Notes: generated by a model from the letters alone, not told the origin. Shown: positions 18,818-28,486, numbered from the stretch's first letter. The stretch: DNA of 40,942 nucleotides from Oligoflexia bacterium (GCA_011087955.1 JAALKR010000018.1:1-40942); one strand, 5' to 3'. Numbers and translations are program-made.

Positions 18818-20056
18818 ATGACTGTATTGATGAGCCACGCTGCAACGGCGTTCGCGTTATCTTTGTTTTTGTTTTCCACTCCGTATGCACAAGCGGACTT
18901 TACTGGTGCTTTTGAGAAGGCTGAAAAAAAGGCTGAGGAGCTCGCCCCCGAAGAAAATACTAATAGCAAGGCAGCTGCGGACACCTTAGAGACCGCGGGC
19001 ACTGTAAAAACGGTGAGCGACTGGGTCGGCGTCACAGCTACTGCAGCGACCATAGGTACCGAACTCTACGAATGGGGCTTCGTGGATGATGAGAAACTAC
19101 AGGAACTAGATTCCGAATACAGAGTTGCCGTTGATGCCGGCAACAATGAAAGAGCTGAAGAGGTTTTAGCTGAATTAACCCAACTTAATGAAAAGAAAAA
19201 GATGGTTGCAAAGGACCAGGCTAGCACACAGAAGTCACTAGGCACGATTCAAAAGGTGGCTGGTTTTGCAAACTTAGGTGCCGCAACTGGATCCATTGCT
19301 TCCGCCGTCATGGGCTATCGGGCGGCTAGAAAATTGGAAGAAGGTAAAATTAGCAATAGCGGAGAAACTAGAAAAGCAAAAAAAGCCGCAAAGAAGGCGG
19401 CCAATCGGGCGCTCGTTTTCGGTGCCGGTGAGGCTGCTGTCGGGCTTGTGTCGTTGAACCTATCGAAAAAGCACAAAGAGCGCGCAGACTCACTAAATTC
19501 TCTAGCTGATGATCTAGACTCTCCTTCCCCTGCCTCAAATATACGCCCTGACCTTCCCTCCGATGTACGTATGGATATCGATGAACTATTCGATAAAGTG
19601 GCTGTAACCAAATGTGGGGCGGGTGCGGAGTACCGCGTACTTAGCCCAGATAGCGCTGTTGAAGGTTATGATCCGGAGGCTCCACGAGTTGCAGGTAATG
19701 CAAATTCCAATGAAGTGCAATACAGAGCCACTTATAACCGTATTGAATGTCTACCGCCAACAGTTGTAGATGCTGATACAGATACAGGTGAGGACCCTGC
19801 CATCATCAATCCTCCCGATGGTGGTATGGCTTTCTGTACCTCGGATGTATTTGCTTGTCCGGACGGATCTTTCGTTGGGCGCGATGCCAGTAACGGTTGT
19901 CAATTTATGAGCTGCCCAAAATCGACGACCATTACCGATGCTTCAAACACTACATCCACCACAGAATCGGGAGAAGTTCCTCGACTACCGTCGTTGGCTG
20001 ATGAACAGGAAGACCTTCAAATGGACGGTGTGGGCGCTGAGGTTGAACAGAACTAA
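18818..20056 (+). CDS. Secreted hypothetical protein with Ala-rich hydrophobic segments and a Cys-rich segment
   Basis: Signal-peptide-like MTVLMSHAATAFALSLFLFSTPYAQA; 'AFCTSDVFACPDGSFVGRDASNGCQFMSCP'. Start set at ATG 18818 rather than 18650. Confidence 0.75.
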   Translation: MTVLMSHAATAFALSLFLFSTPYAQADFTGAFEKAEKKAEELAPEENTNSKAAADTLETAGTVKTVSDWVGVTATAATIGTELYEWGFVDDEKLQELDSEYRVAVDAGNNERAEEVLAELTQLNEKKKMVAKDQASTQKSLGTIQKVAGFANLGAATGSIASAVMGYRAARKLEEGKISNSGETRKAKKAAKKAANRALVFGAGEAAVGLVSLNLSKKHKERADSLNSLADDLDSPSPASNIRPDLPSDVRMDIDELFDKVAVTKCGAGAEYRVLSPDSAVEGYDPEAPRVAGNANSNEVQYRATYNRIECLPPTVVDADTDTGEDPAIINPPDGGMAFCTSDVFACPDGSFVGRDASNGCQFMSCPKSTTITDASNTTSTTESGEVPRLPSLADEQEDLQMDGVGAEVEQN

Positions 20057-20123
20057 GAGGATATTCTGAAAAGTTACTAAAAGCCTTAAATCACAAGGGC
20101 TAGCGGAGGCTAGTCCCCGGCGA

Positions 20124-21152
20124 TCAGTCTGAAAAGCCATTTACTTGACTCATATAAACTTCTAGTTCCTGAACTGAAATAACAGCAGTTCCGGGAACTC
20201 CTACTCCTGCGCCTGCAGCATAATTTGCCATAGTCGCCGCTTCTTTAACAGAAATTCCCGCAGCAATTGCCAATGTAAGCATTGCAATTACGGTGTCCCC
20301 TGCTCCCGAAACATCAAAAACTTGGCGCGCAAACGTAGGGACATGAATAGGAGCCTCCTCTCGGGAGAATATTGTCATTCCATCCTTTCCTCGAGTGATG
20401 ACCAGAATTTTGCATTCTAGCTCGCGCATTAGAGCTCTACCACATTCTAAGATGTCGTCCTCCGCATACAATTCCTTGCCACATAATTGCTCTGCTTCCC
20501 GCAAGTTCGGCGTAACCATATCCGCACCTCGGTAATACTCAATTCGAGAACAATCACTGGTAGAAGGCGGATCAACAGCTACAAACTTATTGGCCCCCTT
20601 TGCAATACGAATCAACTCTTGGGCTACACTCTTAGTGATAGTGCCTTTTGCATAATCCTCAATTACTAAAGCATCCATCGCCTCTATTCCATTTTCAATC
20701 GCTGCGCATAGTGCCCCCTCTTGCTCCTTTGTCAGCGGAGTACGTATTTCGTGATCGACGCGTACCACTTGTTGCCCCATCGCAATTACACGCTCTTTCA
20801 CCGTGGTCCGACGACCTTCATGCTGCATAATTTTATCTCGATTAATAGAACACTCATCGAGCATCCCAAAAAGGTCGTCTGCAAAACGGTCTTTGCCAAT
20901 AAACCCCGCCAAATGTGGCCTTGCGGAAAATGCTGCTAAATTATTCGCTACATTGGAAGCCAAACCCAATTTACTGTGAATCTTTTCCACAGAAACAATC
21001 GGTACGGGAGCCTCTGGGTTCAACCGAGTGGCTTCCCCTTCCGTGTAACGATCAATTCCCACATCGCCTACCACAAGAATTGGCTTACTCTTGATTTGAG
21101 ATACAATTTCTTGAAACCGACTTCGAGATAATTGAAATTGGTTACTTGTCAT
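20124..21152 (-). CDS. D-glycero-beta-D-manno-heptose-7-phosphate kinase type (RfaE1/HldE kinase domain), PfkB family
   Basis: VVGDVGIDRYTEGEATRLNPEAPVPIV, FDVSGAGDTVIA. Confidence 0.9.
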   Translation of the reverse strand: MTSNQFQLSRSRFQEIVSQIKSKPILVVGDVGIDRYTEGEATRLNPEAPVPIVSVEKIHSKLGLASNVANNLAAFSARPHLAGFIGKDRFADDLFGMLDECSINRDKIMQHEGRRTTVKERVIAMGQQVVRVDHEIRTPLTKEQEGALCAAIENGIEAMDALVIEDYAKGTITKSVAQELIRIAKGANKFVAVDPPSTSDCSRIEYYRGADMVTPNLREAEQLCGKELYAEDDILECGRALMRELECKILVITRGKDGMTIFSREEAPIHVPTFARQVFDVSGAGDTVIAMLTLAIAAGISVKEAATMANYAAGAGVGVPGTAVISVQELEVYMSQVNGFSD

Positions 21153-22378
21153 GAGATAATCCCCTCGTCTCCGTCGTAATCACCTTCTAAGTCGTCGTCA
21201 AAAGGCAAACTCGTCATCTCGACCTTAGAGGGCTTTACCATGGATATCTCTCCACCGCCCAAAAGCACATCCAACTGCACTTCTACGTCCTCAATCGATA
21301 TTCTGGGCATGCACGAGTAATATATACAAGATGCGCCGGCACATTTAAATCCCTCCGCACAATTTACGTCAGGAACTAAAATCGTAGACTTATCTTGTGA
21401 GGATACGCCTAAGTTTGTGCCATGTGAAATGCCATATGGCCCCCAGCGCATCCCACTTTGCACCCTAATTGGAGAGAACAAAGTCACCACACGAGTGCCC
21501 ACTCCAACAGCGATATGCATTGGTCCTGTACTGGGCACAACAATCGCATCACAGGAGGAAATGACAGCGATAAACTCTCCCAATGATTCAGTACCTAAGT
21601 ACTTGGAAAGAACTGGTGTACCTGACTCATAACTATGAACTTGCTCAATTTTTTCGTATACCCGATCAACTAAATCCTTCTCATCAGGGCCGCCTGTAAT
21701 TAGGATATTATATTTTCGAACTAGTCTCCGTCCTAATTGTACATAATATTTTTCTGGCCAATTCAGTGCTGATCCAGCCATACCTGGATGAATTGCTACT
21801 AAAGGAAAATTTGAAGAAATATTTTTCTCTTCAAAAATCGATGCAACACGAATTTTTTGAGCTGGGTCTACGGTAATTTCTGGTCGATAACGATGGTGAG
21901 CGACGACAACTCCAAGATCACGCAGTAGCTGTAAATTATAATCAGCCTCGTGCATTTCGACATTGGATCGATTTTGGCGAATCCCCATATTAAGAAATAT
22001 CCAGGACCACCATTTTGAGAGGCCGCCAATACGAAAGGGAATCCCTGCTAAAAATGTGGCAAATGCAATCCGAAAATTACCTTGCATTATGACAGATACT
22101 TGGTAACGCTTGCGGCGCATAGCCAGGACCATGCGAAAGAGACCTAAGATTCCTCCTCTATCCAATTCTTCAAAAACAAGAAGCTCAGAGACATTCGGAT
22201 TACCCTTAAGAACATCTTTAACCGCGCTACGAACACAAACAGAAATCTTGGCCTTGGGTTGAATAGATCGAAGTGCCTTCAGGGTCGGGGTGATTAGAAT
22301 TACATCCCCTATTTTATCGCCGCGAACGACGAGTATGCGTTCCACTTCTCTGAGCAAGAATAACCTCCTTATAATCAT
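21149..22378 (-). CDS. Glycosyltransferase family 9 (heptosyltransferase-like)
   Basis: ILVVRGDKIGDVILITPTLKALRS, VAIHPGMAGSALNWPEKYYVQL, VPSTGPMHIAVGVGTRVVTLFSPIR. True start may be the internal GTG giving VERILVVRG. Confidence 0.92.
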   Translation of the reverse strand: MIIRRLFLLREVERILVVRGDKIGDVILITPTLKALRSIQPKAKISVCVRSAVKDVLKGNPNVSELLVFEELDRGGILGLFRMVLAMRRKRYQVSVIMQGNFRIAFATFLAGIPFRIGGLSKWWSWIFLNMGIRQNRSNVEMHEADYNLQLLRDLGVVVAHHRYRPEITVDPAQKIRVASIFEEKNISSNFPLVAIHPGMAGSALNWPEKYYVQLGRRLVRKYNILITGGPDEKDLVDRVYEKIEQVHSYESGTPVLSKYLGTESLGEFIAVISSCDAIVVPSTGPMHIAVGVGTRVVTLFSPIRVQSGMRWGPYGISHGTNLGVSSQDKSTILVPDVNCAEGFKCAGASCIYYSCMPRISIEDVEVQLDVLLGGGEISMVKPSKVEMTSLPFDDDLEGDYDGDEGIIS

Positions 22379-23057
22379 GCACCATTTCTACGATTCTCTC
22401 TAGAACCTCTTGTATGTTTAATCCACTCGTATCAAGTTCTTTGGCGTCGTCTGCCTTTTTAAGTGGAGCGACTGCTCGCTCAGAGTCATTCTTATCTCGC
22501 TCCCGCAAATCATGGAGCACTGTTTCATAATCAGCGTTTTCACCTTTACCCGTTAACTCCTTTTGCCGCCGTTTTGCTCGCTCGGACTCCGAGGCAGTGA
22601 GAAAAATTTTTACTTCTGCATCGGGAAAGATAACGGTCCCGATATCTCTTCCTTCCATGACAGCGCCACCAGCTCCGCCCATGCGACGCTGTTGATCGAG
22701 TAATGCAGAACGGACTGCTGGAATAGCCGAAACAATTGACGCCATTCGAGAGGCCTCTTCCGTGCGAATTAACTCGCTCACATCTTGACCTTCTATCCAA
22801 ACTCGACTGCCGGATTCAGAAGCACGAAATTCGATATTGATTTTTTCGGCGAATGCGCCAATCTGTGCGATGGATTCGGCCTTTGCGGTTGATTCGGCCG
22901 TTAAGCCCTCTTGTAAAGCTTTCCATCCAACAGATCGATACAGTGCACCTGTATCAATATGAATATATCCAAGCTCTACTGCCACTAACTTAGCTAACGT
23001 GCTTTTCCCACTGCCTGCGGGACCATCAATCGCTATAATCGGTTCAATGCGCATCAT
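22314..23057 (-). CDS. cmk: Cytidylate kinase
   Basis: IIAIDGPAGSGKSTLAKLVAVELGYIHIDTGALYRSVGW, VMEGRDIGTVIFPDAEVKIFLTAS. Confidence 0.97.
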   Translation of the reverse strand: MMRIEPIIAIDGPAGSGKSTLAKLVAVELGYIHIDTGALYRSVGWKALQEGLTAESTAKAESIAQIGAFAEKINIEFRASESGSRVWIEGQDVSELIRTEEASRMASIVSAIPAVRSALLDQQRRMGGAGGAVMEGRDIGTVIFPDAEVKIFLTASESERAKRRQKELTGKGENADYETVLHDLRERDKNDSERAVAPLKKADDAKELDTSGLNIQEVLERIVEMVHDYKEVILAQRSGTHTRRSRR

Positions 23058-24166
23058 TAGGACAACACCTTCTCTAATCTTGCAACTAATTTTTCGTTTT
23101 GTTCTTTCGTGCCAATAGTAATGCGCAAATGTGTTTTTAACCCAAAGTCAATCACAGGGCGCGTGATTAGCCCTTCCTTCAATAACGCGCTATAGATAGG
23201 GATTGGGTCCCTTTCGAAGTCGACTAGGACAAAATTTCCCTGACTAGGCCAAGTTCGAAGACCCATCTCTTTATAAGCATTCTGCATTTTTTCTAAACCT
23301 TGGGTATTCAAATCAACTGATTTTTTTAAGTGCTCCATATCGTCCAAAGCAATCAATGCTGCGTTTAATGTGAAGCTCGTTACATTGAATGGCATCTTTA
23401 CTTTCCACATGGCCGTAATAACGTCCGGATGCGCAATTCCATAGCCAACACGCAGGCCCCCCATCCCATAAGCCTTAGAAAAAGTGCGTGTTACGACAAT
23501 ATTGGGATACTCTTTGTATAACTTGATTGGATCTACATAGTCTTTCGCAATCACGTATTCATAGTAGGCGGAATCAAGCACTACCAAACACTTGCGCTTA
23601 CGCATCTCTTCCAAGAAGCTACATAATTCTTGTTTTTCCACATATGTTCCCGTCGGATTATTGGGGTTTGGTAAAAAAACAACCTTTGTTCGCTCATCAC
23701 AAGCAGTCGACATAGAGCTCAGGTCCGCCTTAAGATCATTGCGCAGTTTTCCTTCTCGGTACTCTACTCCGTGAATTTTAGCTGAAATACGATAAGCAAT
23801 AAATGCCACTGCACAAGAAACAATATTGTCACCTGGAACACAAAAGGTCCGGACCAAAAATTCCAGAACCTCATTAGAACCATTTCCAATGATAATCTCT
23901 TCCGGACTCACACCATTCTCTTTTGCTAATCGCTCACGTAGGTAATAGTGAGCTGCATCTGGATATAGACGAACTGCATCCACGTTATCGTTAATCTGGG
24001 AGTAGATTTTGGGCGAAGGGCCAATTGGGCTCTCATTGGAAGCCAATTTGATGATGTCACTGACTCCAAGTTCTCGCTCTAATTCCTCCATCGGCTTTCC
24101 CGGTTGGTAAGGAATCGACTCTTCGATATATTGTGGCACTGGATGAATATTTAATCGTTCACTCAT
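23057..24166 (-). CDS. hisC: Histidinol-phosphate aminotransferase
   Basis: IKLASNESPIGPSPK, GNGSNEVLEFLVRTF, PNNPTGTYV, TFSKAYGMGGLRVGYGIA. Confidence 0.95.
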   Translation of the reverse strand: MSERLNIHPVPQYIEESIPYQPGKPMEELERELGVSDIIKLASNESPIGPSPKIYSQINDNVDAVRLYPDAAHYYLRERLAKENGVSPEEIIIGNGSNEVLEFLVRTFCVPGDNIVSCAVAFIAYRISAKIHGVEYREGKLRNDLKADLSSMSTACDERTKVVFLPNPNNPTGTYVEKQELCSFLEEMRKRKCLVVLDSAYYEYVIAKDYVDPIKLYKEYPNIVVTRTFSKAYGMGGLRVGYGIAHPDVITAMWKVKMPFNVTSFTLNAALIALDDMEHLKKSVDLNTQGLEKMQNAYKEMGLRTWPSQGNFVLVDFERDPIPIYSALLKEGLITRPVIDFGLKTHLRITIGTKEQNEKLVARLEKVLS

Positions 24167-24183
24167 TCCCGTCTCCCTAAAAC

Positions 24184-24771
24184 CTATCGCGGAATAACCT
24201 TAGTTCGAGCCTTCCATTGATCATTCAATTCTCGGGTAAATTTTTGTAATACCTGCCCTGCAAACTTGGACCAATCGGTTAGACCCATTTCCTTCAAACC
24301 AGCCGCAGCAATGGGTGCGTCTGTCGGATCCAAGTTTATACCAAAATGAATCAGAGACGACACGGGGGAGGCTGTCACAATGGATACGGACAATTTTCGC
24401 CAGCCGGACTTGCTTGAACTTTGCCAAAACAGGTCATCTCCATCACGCTTAAATTCACCTGGCATACCCATTTCACAAAGAGTCTCCTGGACAATAACCG
24501 TAAAAAGGCGCTGCTGCCCAATTGCCCAATTCAAGTCTCCCTGAAAAAACTCTCCAAGAAAGTGAATCATAGACTTTGCTCGAATGAATGTTTTCGCTTC
24601 TCTATCTTCTAGGTCGACCAAAGCATCGGTCTGAACATCCGTAGGCCCCTGAAATGCCACCACTGCCGAGCCATATTTTTTTGTATGTTCGGCAATCCAA
24701 TGCGGGCGTAGTTCTGGTCCGTTATAGGGTATCTCTTCTTCTAAAATTTTAGTAAAAATTTGAAAGCTCAC
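24184..24771 (-). CDS. DUF366 family protein
   Basis: 195 aa; IPYNGPELRPHWI, VDLEDREAKTFIRAKSMIHFLGEFF, IGQQRLFTVIVQETL; overlaps queC. Confidence 0.82.
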   Translation of the reverse strand: MSFQIFTKILEEEIPYNGPELRPHWIAEHTKKYGSAVVAFQGPTDVQTDALVDLEDREAKTFIRAKSMIHFLGEFFQGDLNWAIGQQRLFTVIVQETLCEMGMPGEFKRDGDDLFWQSSSKSGWRKLSVSIVTASPVSSLIHFGINLDPTDAPIAAAGLKEMGLTDWSKFAGQVLQKFTRELNDQWKARTKVIPR

Positions 24772-25436
24772 GCCAATGCCTCCATCGCCCTAGCTAGCCG
24801 CTGACAGGACTCACATTTCCCACATGGCTCGGGCTTATCGCTGTAACACGACCAAATTAACTGAAATGGTAGATTTAGTTCACTACCTCGACGAACGATG
24901 CCTTGCTTATCCATTTCGATAGAGTAAGAGTCCACACCAACTTTTCCATTAGTCGACAATGAGAGAGAAGAATTTAAGGCCCTCAAATAGTCCATCGAGT
25001 TGTCCGGAAACGTAGTGGCTTCCTCTAAGTTGAACCCCACGAAAATACGATCGATACTTCTTGCCTCCGCAATCGCAGCAGCAACGTTAACTAAGACTCC
25101 ATTTCGATTTGGTACCCAAACCGCCTGCATAGTTTTACGCGTAATCTCCATTCGGTCCAAGTCATCGAATTCGATATTGGGAACATCTAATTCTTTATTC
25201 GTTAAAGCACTTGTACTGAGACTTGCTAGCCACGGTAACTCGACTTCAATCAATTCAATGGAATAGTGCTCACACAACGCTTGAACCGATCTCTGCTCGG
25301 AAAGCGCTGCTCTTTGTCCATAGTCAATAAAGCAGGCATAGACCTCGCCAATTTCTGAGTCTGCCACCGCAGCTGCCAAATTGAAGCTTGAGTCTAGCCC
25401 TCCCGAAAGGAGCACCAATGCCGTCTTTGTGTTCAT
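24768..25436 (-). CDS. queC: 7-cyano-7-deazaguanine synthase
   Basis: ALVLLSGGLDSSFNLAAA, WVPNRNGVLVNVAAAIAEA, zinc site CYSDKPEPCGKCESCQRL. Confidence 0.96.
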   Translation of the reverse strand: MNTKTALVLLSGGLDSSFNLAAAVADSEIGEVYACFIDYGQRAALSEQRSVQALCEHYSIELIEVELPWLASLSTSALTNKELDVPNIEFDDLDRMEITRKTMQAVWVPNRNGVLVNVAAAIAEARSIDRIFVGFNLEEATTFPDNSMDYLRALNSSLSLSTNGKVGVDSYSIEMDKQGIVRRGSELNLPFQLIWSCYSDKPEPCGKCESCQRLARAMEALA

Positions 25437-26188
25437 GGGCGCTGATCAAGATGAGCGTAGCGTTTTCCGAATCGAATGACCTTCTTATAGTAATCTAACG
25501 GTAGCCGCCGTTTCCCCCGAACGAACCGCTCAATGCGGGTAGGACCCCAATTATAGGCAGTAACATACTGTATTCGGTGTGGAAGTCGCTCCCGTAGTTC
25601 ATGAAGATAGGCCATCCCGATCTGCAAGTTATGGTGCGGATTTTCTAAAGTTGCCCTACCCCGCCACTTCATTTTGAGCCGTTCTGCCACGGCCTTGCCG
25701 GTGGATGGCTTTATTTGCATTAGTCCTACAGCTCCGGCAAATGACTCAATTTTCGGGTCAAAATTAGACTCGACGTGAATCAAACCAAGGATAAAACCAG
25801 GAGTAAAACCGTATCGCTGGCATAGCCCTAAAATATCGTGCGCCAGACGACGGGCCTTGATTCGAGAGAATTTGGAATTTCGAGTCGCTAGAATATTCGC
25901 CACTGTATCCACAGATGGGTAACCCGCTTTCCGGCCGACCACCACGGTCGTACTGACCTTCTGGCTAGCTACGACTGCACTCGGCTCTGTAGCAGCCACA
26001 GGCTCCCAGTGGGTATTTTCCCAAAACTTCCAATGCTGGATGGGCTGGATTTCCCAGTTCGATAACGCGCGGTCTACTTGACTCACATCCACATTAACCG
26101 CCAAGTAGCCGACTATAGCACTTACGGCCCCTGCCCCAAATAGGGCACGAGTCTTGTTAATTTCAGAAATAACCCGCCAAATCATCAT
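25433..26188 (-). CDS. Lytic transglycosylase (SLT domain)
   Basis: FILGLIHVESNFDPKIESFAGAVGLMQIKPSTGKAVAERL, NLQIGMAYL, VTAYNWGPTRIERF; N-terminal hydrophobic segment. Confidence 0.95.
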   Translation of the reverse strand: MMIWRVISEINKTRALFGAGAVSAIVGYLAVNVDVSQVDRALSNWEIQPIQHWKFWENTHWEPVAATEPSAVVASQKVSTTVVVGRKAGYPSVDTVANILATRNSKFSRIKARRLAHDILGLCQRYGFTPGFILGLIHVESNFDPKIESFAGAVGLMQIKPSTGKAVAERLKMKWRGRATLENPHHNLQIGMAYLHELRERLPHRIQYVTAYNWGPTRIERFVRGKRRLPLDYYKKVIRFGKRYAHLDQRP

Positions 26189-26250
26189 GGGCCATTTGTC
26201 TATCTGGAACGGACTAGAAAGTCAACGCTCCTCGATATATACATGCATGA

Positions 26251-27432
26251 ATGGAAGAATCATTTTTACATTTGTGGCGCAGCCATTTGGAGCGAGTCCT
26301 GTTCTCCCTTTTTGAGGAGCCCAGGGAGCTTCTGGCTGTAGATATTGGTATTCTGGCTGTCGTTCTCGTTCTATTTTTCGTACTTGGGTTCTGGCTTGGC
26401 CGCCGTTCATATGATGCCCGAGAACCTAGTCCAGAGCCGCCCAGTCAAGAACAAAGCCTAAAAGCGGGGCCAGAGCTAGAGCCGGGGCTGCCCTCTAAGG
26501 GAGAGGTGCTTTGGTCTGCAGCACTAAAAAAGAGTCGAGAGCCACTTCTTTCACGCCTACAAGATGCATGGACTAACTTAACTGGCGGCGAAACTTGGTC
26601 AGAAGATCATCCAATGTGGGAGTCACTCGAAGAGGCGTTAATCACCTCAGACATTGGCCCACAAATGACAGACACTCTACTCGACGGCCTCAAGCAGGAT
26701 TTTCGCGAAAAGCCGTCGGAAAAACACCTACGAAAGCGACTTCGCTCACGCATGCTGGAAGTTTTCGAGCTAGTTTCAGAGAAGCCTTCGGATGTACAAA
26801 ACGGTAGTAGCGAGGATCCGAATATCACCATGCTGATCGGGGTGAACGGTTCGGGGAAAACTACCACTGCCGGTAAACTCGCCTTTCAATTGAAGCAGGC
26901 TGGAAAGTCCGTAGTACTCGGGGCTGGAGACACGTTCAGAGCTGCTGCTATTGAACAGTTGCAAGCCTGGGCCGATCGCATCGGCGTAGAGTGTATCAAG
27001 CCGGCCAAGGGCGCAAACCCGGCGGCCGTCGCTTTTGATGCCGTTGCTGCGGGAATTTCCCGCAATGCAGACGAAGTTATTATCGATACAGCGGGACGCC
27101 TCCACACTAAAGACTCGCTAATGGAAGAACTACGGAAAGTGGGTCGAGTAGTTGCAAAGAAAATTCCGGGGGCCCCACACCGTGTACTACTTGTTTTGGA
27201 CGCCACTCTTGGACAAAATGCTCTAATTCAGGCCAAAGAGTTCTCATCCGTGATCGAAGCTACTGGCGTTGTGCTAACCAAGCTGGACGGCTCCGCCAAG
27301 GGTGGGGCGGCACTATCTGTTGTGTCTGAACTGGGGATACCGGTAGTAATGGTTGGTGTGGGCGAATCCGCCGAAGACTTACGCCCTTTCTCCCCGGAAG
27401 AGTTTGTAGAGAATTTGATTCCAGACGCCTAA
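26251..27432 (+). CDS. ftsY: Signal recognition particle receptor FtsY with N-terminal transmembrane anchor
   Basis: LIGVNGSGKTTTAGKLAFQLKQAGKSVVLGAGDTFRAAAIEQL, IDTAGRLHTKDSLMEELRK, LTKLDGSAKGGAALSV; TM IGILAVVLVLFFVLGFWLG. Confidence 0.98.
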   Translation: MEESFLHLWRSHLERVLFSLFEEPRELLAVDIGILAVVLVLFFVLGFWLGRRSYDAREPSPEPPSQEQSLKAGPELEPGLPSKGEVLWSAALKKSREPLLSRLQDAWTNLTGGETWSEDHPMWESLEEALITSDIGPQMTDTLLDGLKQDFREKPSEKHLRKRLRSRMLEVFELVSEKPSDVQNGSSEDPNITMLIGVNGSGKTTTAGKLAFQLKQAGKSVVLGAGDTFRAAAIEQLQAWADRIGVECIKPAKGANPAAVAFDAVAAGISRNADEVIIDTAGRLHTKDSLMEELRKVGRVVAKKIPGAPHRVLLVLDATLGQNALIQAKEFSSVIEATGVVLTKLDGSAKGGAALSVVSELGIPVVMVGVGESAEDLRPFSPEEFVENLIPDA

Positions 27433-27480
27433 CGAAGTACCATCAAAGAAGATAAGGGAGCTAACCTTTGGATAATTGGT

Positions 27481-28050
27481 ATGAAAAATAACCGCCGTCA
27501 GTATCTGATTAATCCGAATTTCCAGCTAAAGTTTGCCTTTTTGATCACTTTAGCAATGTTTGTCTTTAATATGGCATTTCCGCTTTTCATCTTAAACATG
27601 TTTGAAACATCGGCGGAACACAGCTTAGTCACCAACAACCCAATAGCACAAAATGCACTGAACCAAGCACGTAAAGAGTTTATTGCTTTGATGGTGGTCC
27701 TAGAAACTTGTTTCGTCTTGATGACTTTTGTTTTAGCTATCTTTCATTCACATAAAATTGCAGGGCCTCTTTATAAACTTAAAATTTCTATGCAAGCGTT
27801 AAAGCAGGGCGTATTAGATCGTCATATTAGTTTCCGAGCTAAAGATAACTTCCCAGAGCTTGCTGATGAGTTTAATGACATGTCGGATGCGATTTTTGCT
27901 CGCAGACGTAAAGAGCTAGAAGCTATAAACAATATTCTTCCCACAGTTGAAAAACTCCACACTAAATTGGGCGGCAATCAAAAAAAGATGGCAAATGAAG
28001 TGCTCCAGTCACTACAAAGCTTAAGTCGTGGCGCCCAGCAAAATGACTAA
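27481..28050 (+). CDS. Two-TM HAMP-domain protein without an output domain
   Basis: Two hydrophobic segments followed by 'SHKIAGPLYKLKISMQALKQGVLDRHISFRAKDNFPELADEFNDM'. Confidence 0.85.
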   Translation: MKNNRRQYLINPNFQLKFAFLITLAMFVFNMAFPLFILNMFETSAEHSLVTNNPIAQNALNQARKEFIALMVVLETCFVLMTFVLAIFHSHKIAGPLYKLKISMQALKQGVLDRHISFRAKDNFPELADEFNDMSDAIFARRRKELEAINNILPTVEKLHTKLGGNQKKMANEVLQSLQSLSRGAQQND

Positions 28051-28486
28051 TCCTAAAAATTTTACCGCAGAGCAATTATCTGAGAAATACCTACGTGGCA
28101 AAGGCTACGACCGTACATATCGAAAATTGGTTATGTATCGGGATTTAAACGCAGCTGGAACAATTTTTGGCGGCACGCTAGTATCTTGGATGGATGAAGC
28201 GAGCGCCATTTTTGCCGGCGAGCATATGGGCTCTAGGCGCTTGGTGACGGCAAAGATTGATGAGCTAAATTTTGAGCAACCAGCCCGCCTTGGAGATCTC
28301 CTCGAAATTTGGTGTAGCGCTAAACGAGAAGGCTCCTCTTCATTAACAGTTAACGTACTCGTAATTCGCCGCACCTCAAGAGACAGTACTGATAACACAC
28401 CTCAGCCGAGCCAAATCTGTAATTCTGACTTCGTATTTGTTGCTATAGATCAAAATGGCAAACCCCAAGCCTGGAATATGAGCTAA
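28028..28486 (+). CDS. Acyl-CoA thioesterase (YciA-like hotdog)
   Basis: AAGTIFGGTLVSWMDEASAIFAGEHMGSRRLVTAKIDELNFEQPARLGDLLEIW. Start may be ATG 28043. Confidence 0.92.
   Translation: MAPSKMTNPKNFTAEQLSEKYLRGKGYDRTYRKLVMYRDLNAAGTIFGGTLVSWMDEASAIFAGEHMGSRRLVTAKIDELNFEQPARLGDLLEIWCSAKREGSSSLTVNVLVIRRTSRDSTDNTPQPSQICNSDFVFVAIDQNGKPQAWNMS

Noticed and set aside
20097-20117. Hairpin GGGCTAGC-GGAG-GCTAG(T)CCC between convergent genes as a terminator
   Set aside because: Stem has a bulge and no T-tract on either strand; support too weak to list as a terminator.
22546-22800. 84-aa ORF on same strand as cmk, alternative frame
   Set aside because: Arg/Ser/Gly-rich out-of-frame translation of cmk; no support.
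26776-27206. ORFs of 109 and 106 aa antisense to ftsY
   Set aside because: Mirror of the conserved NG domain coding region; no domain signature.
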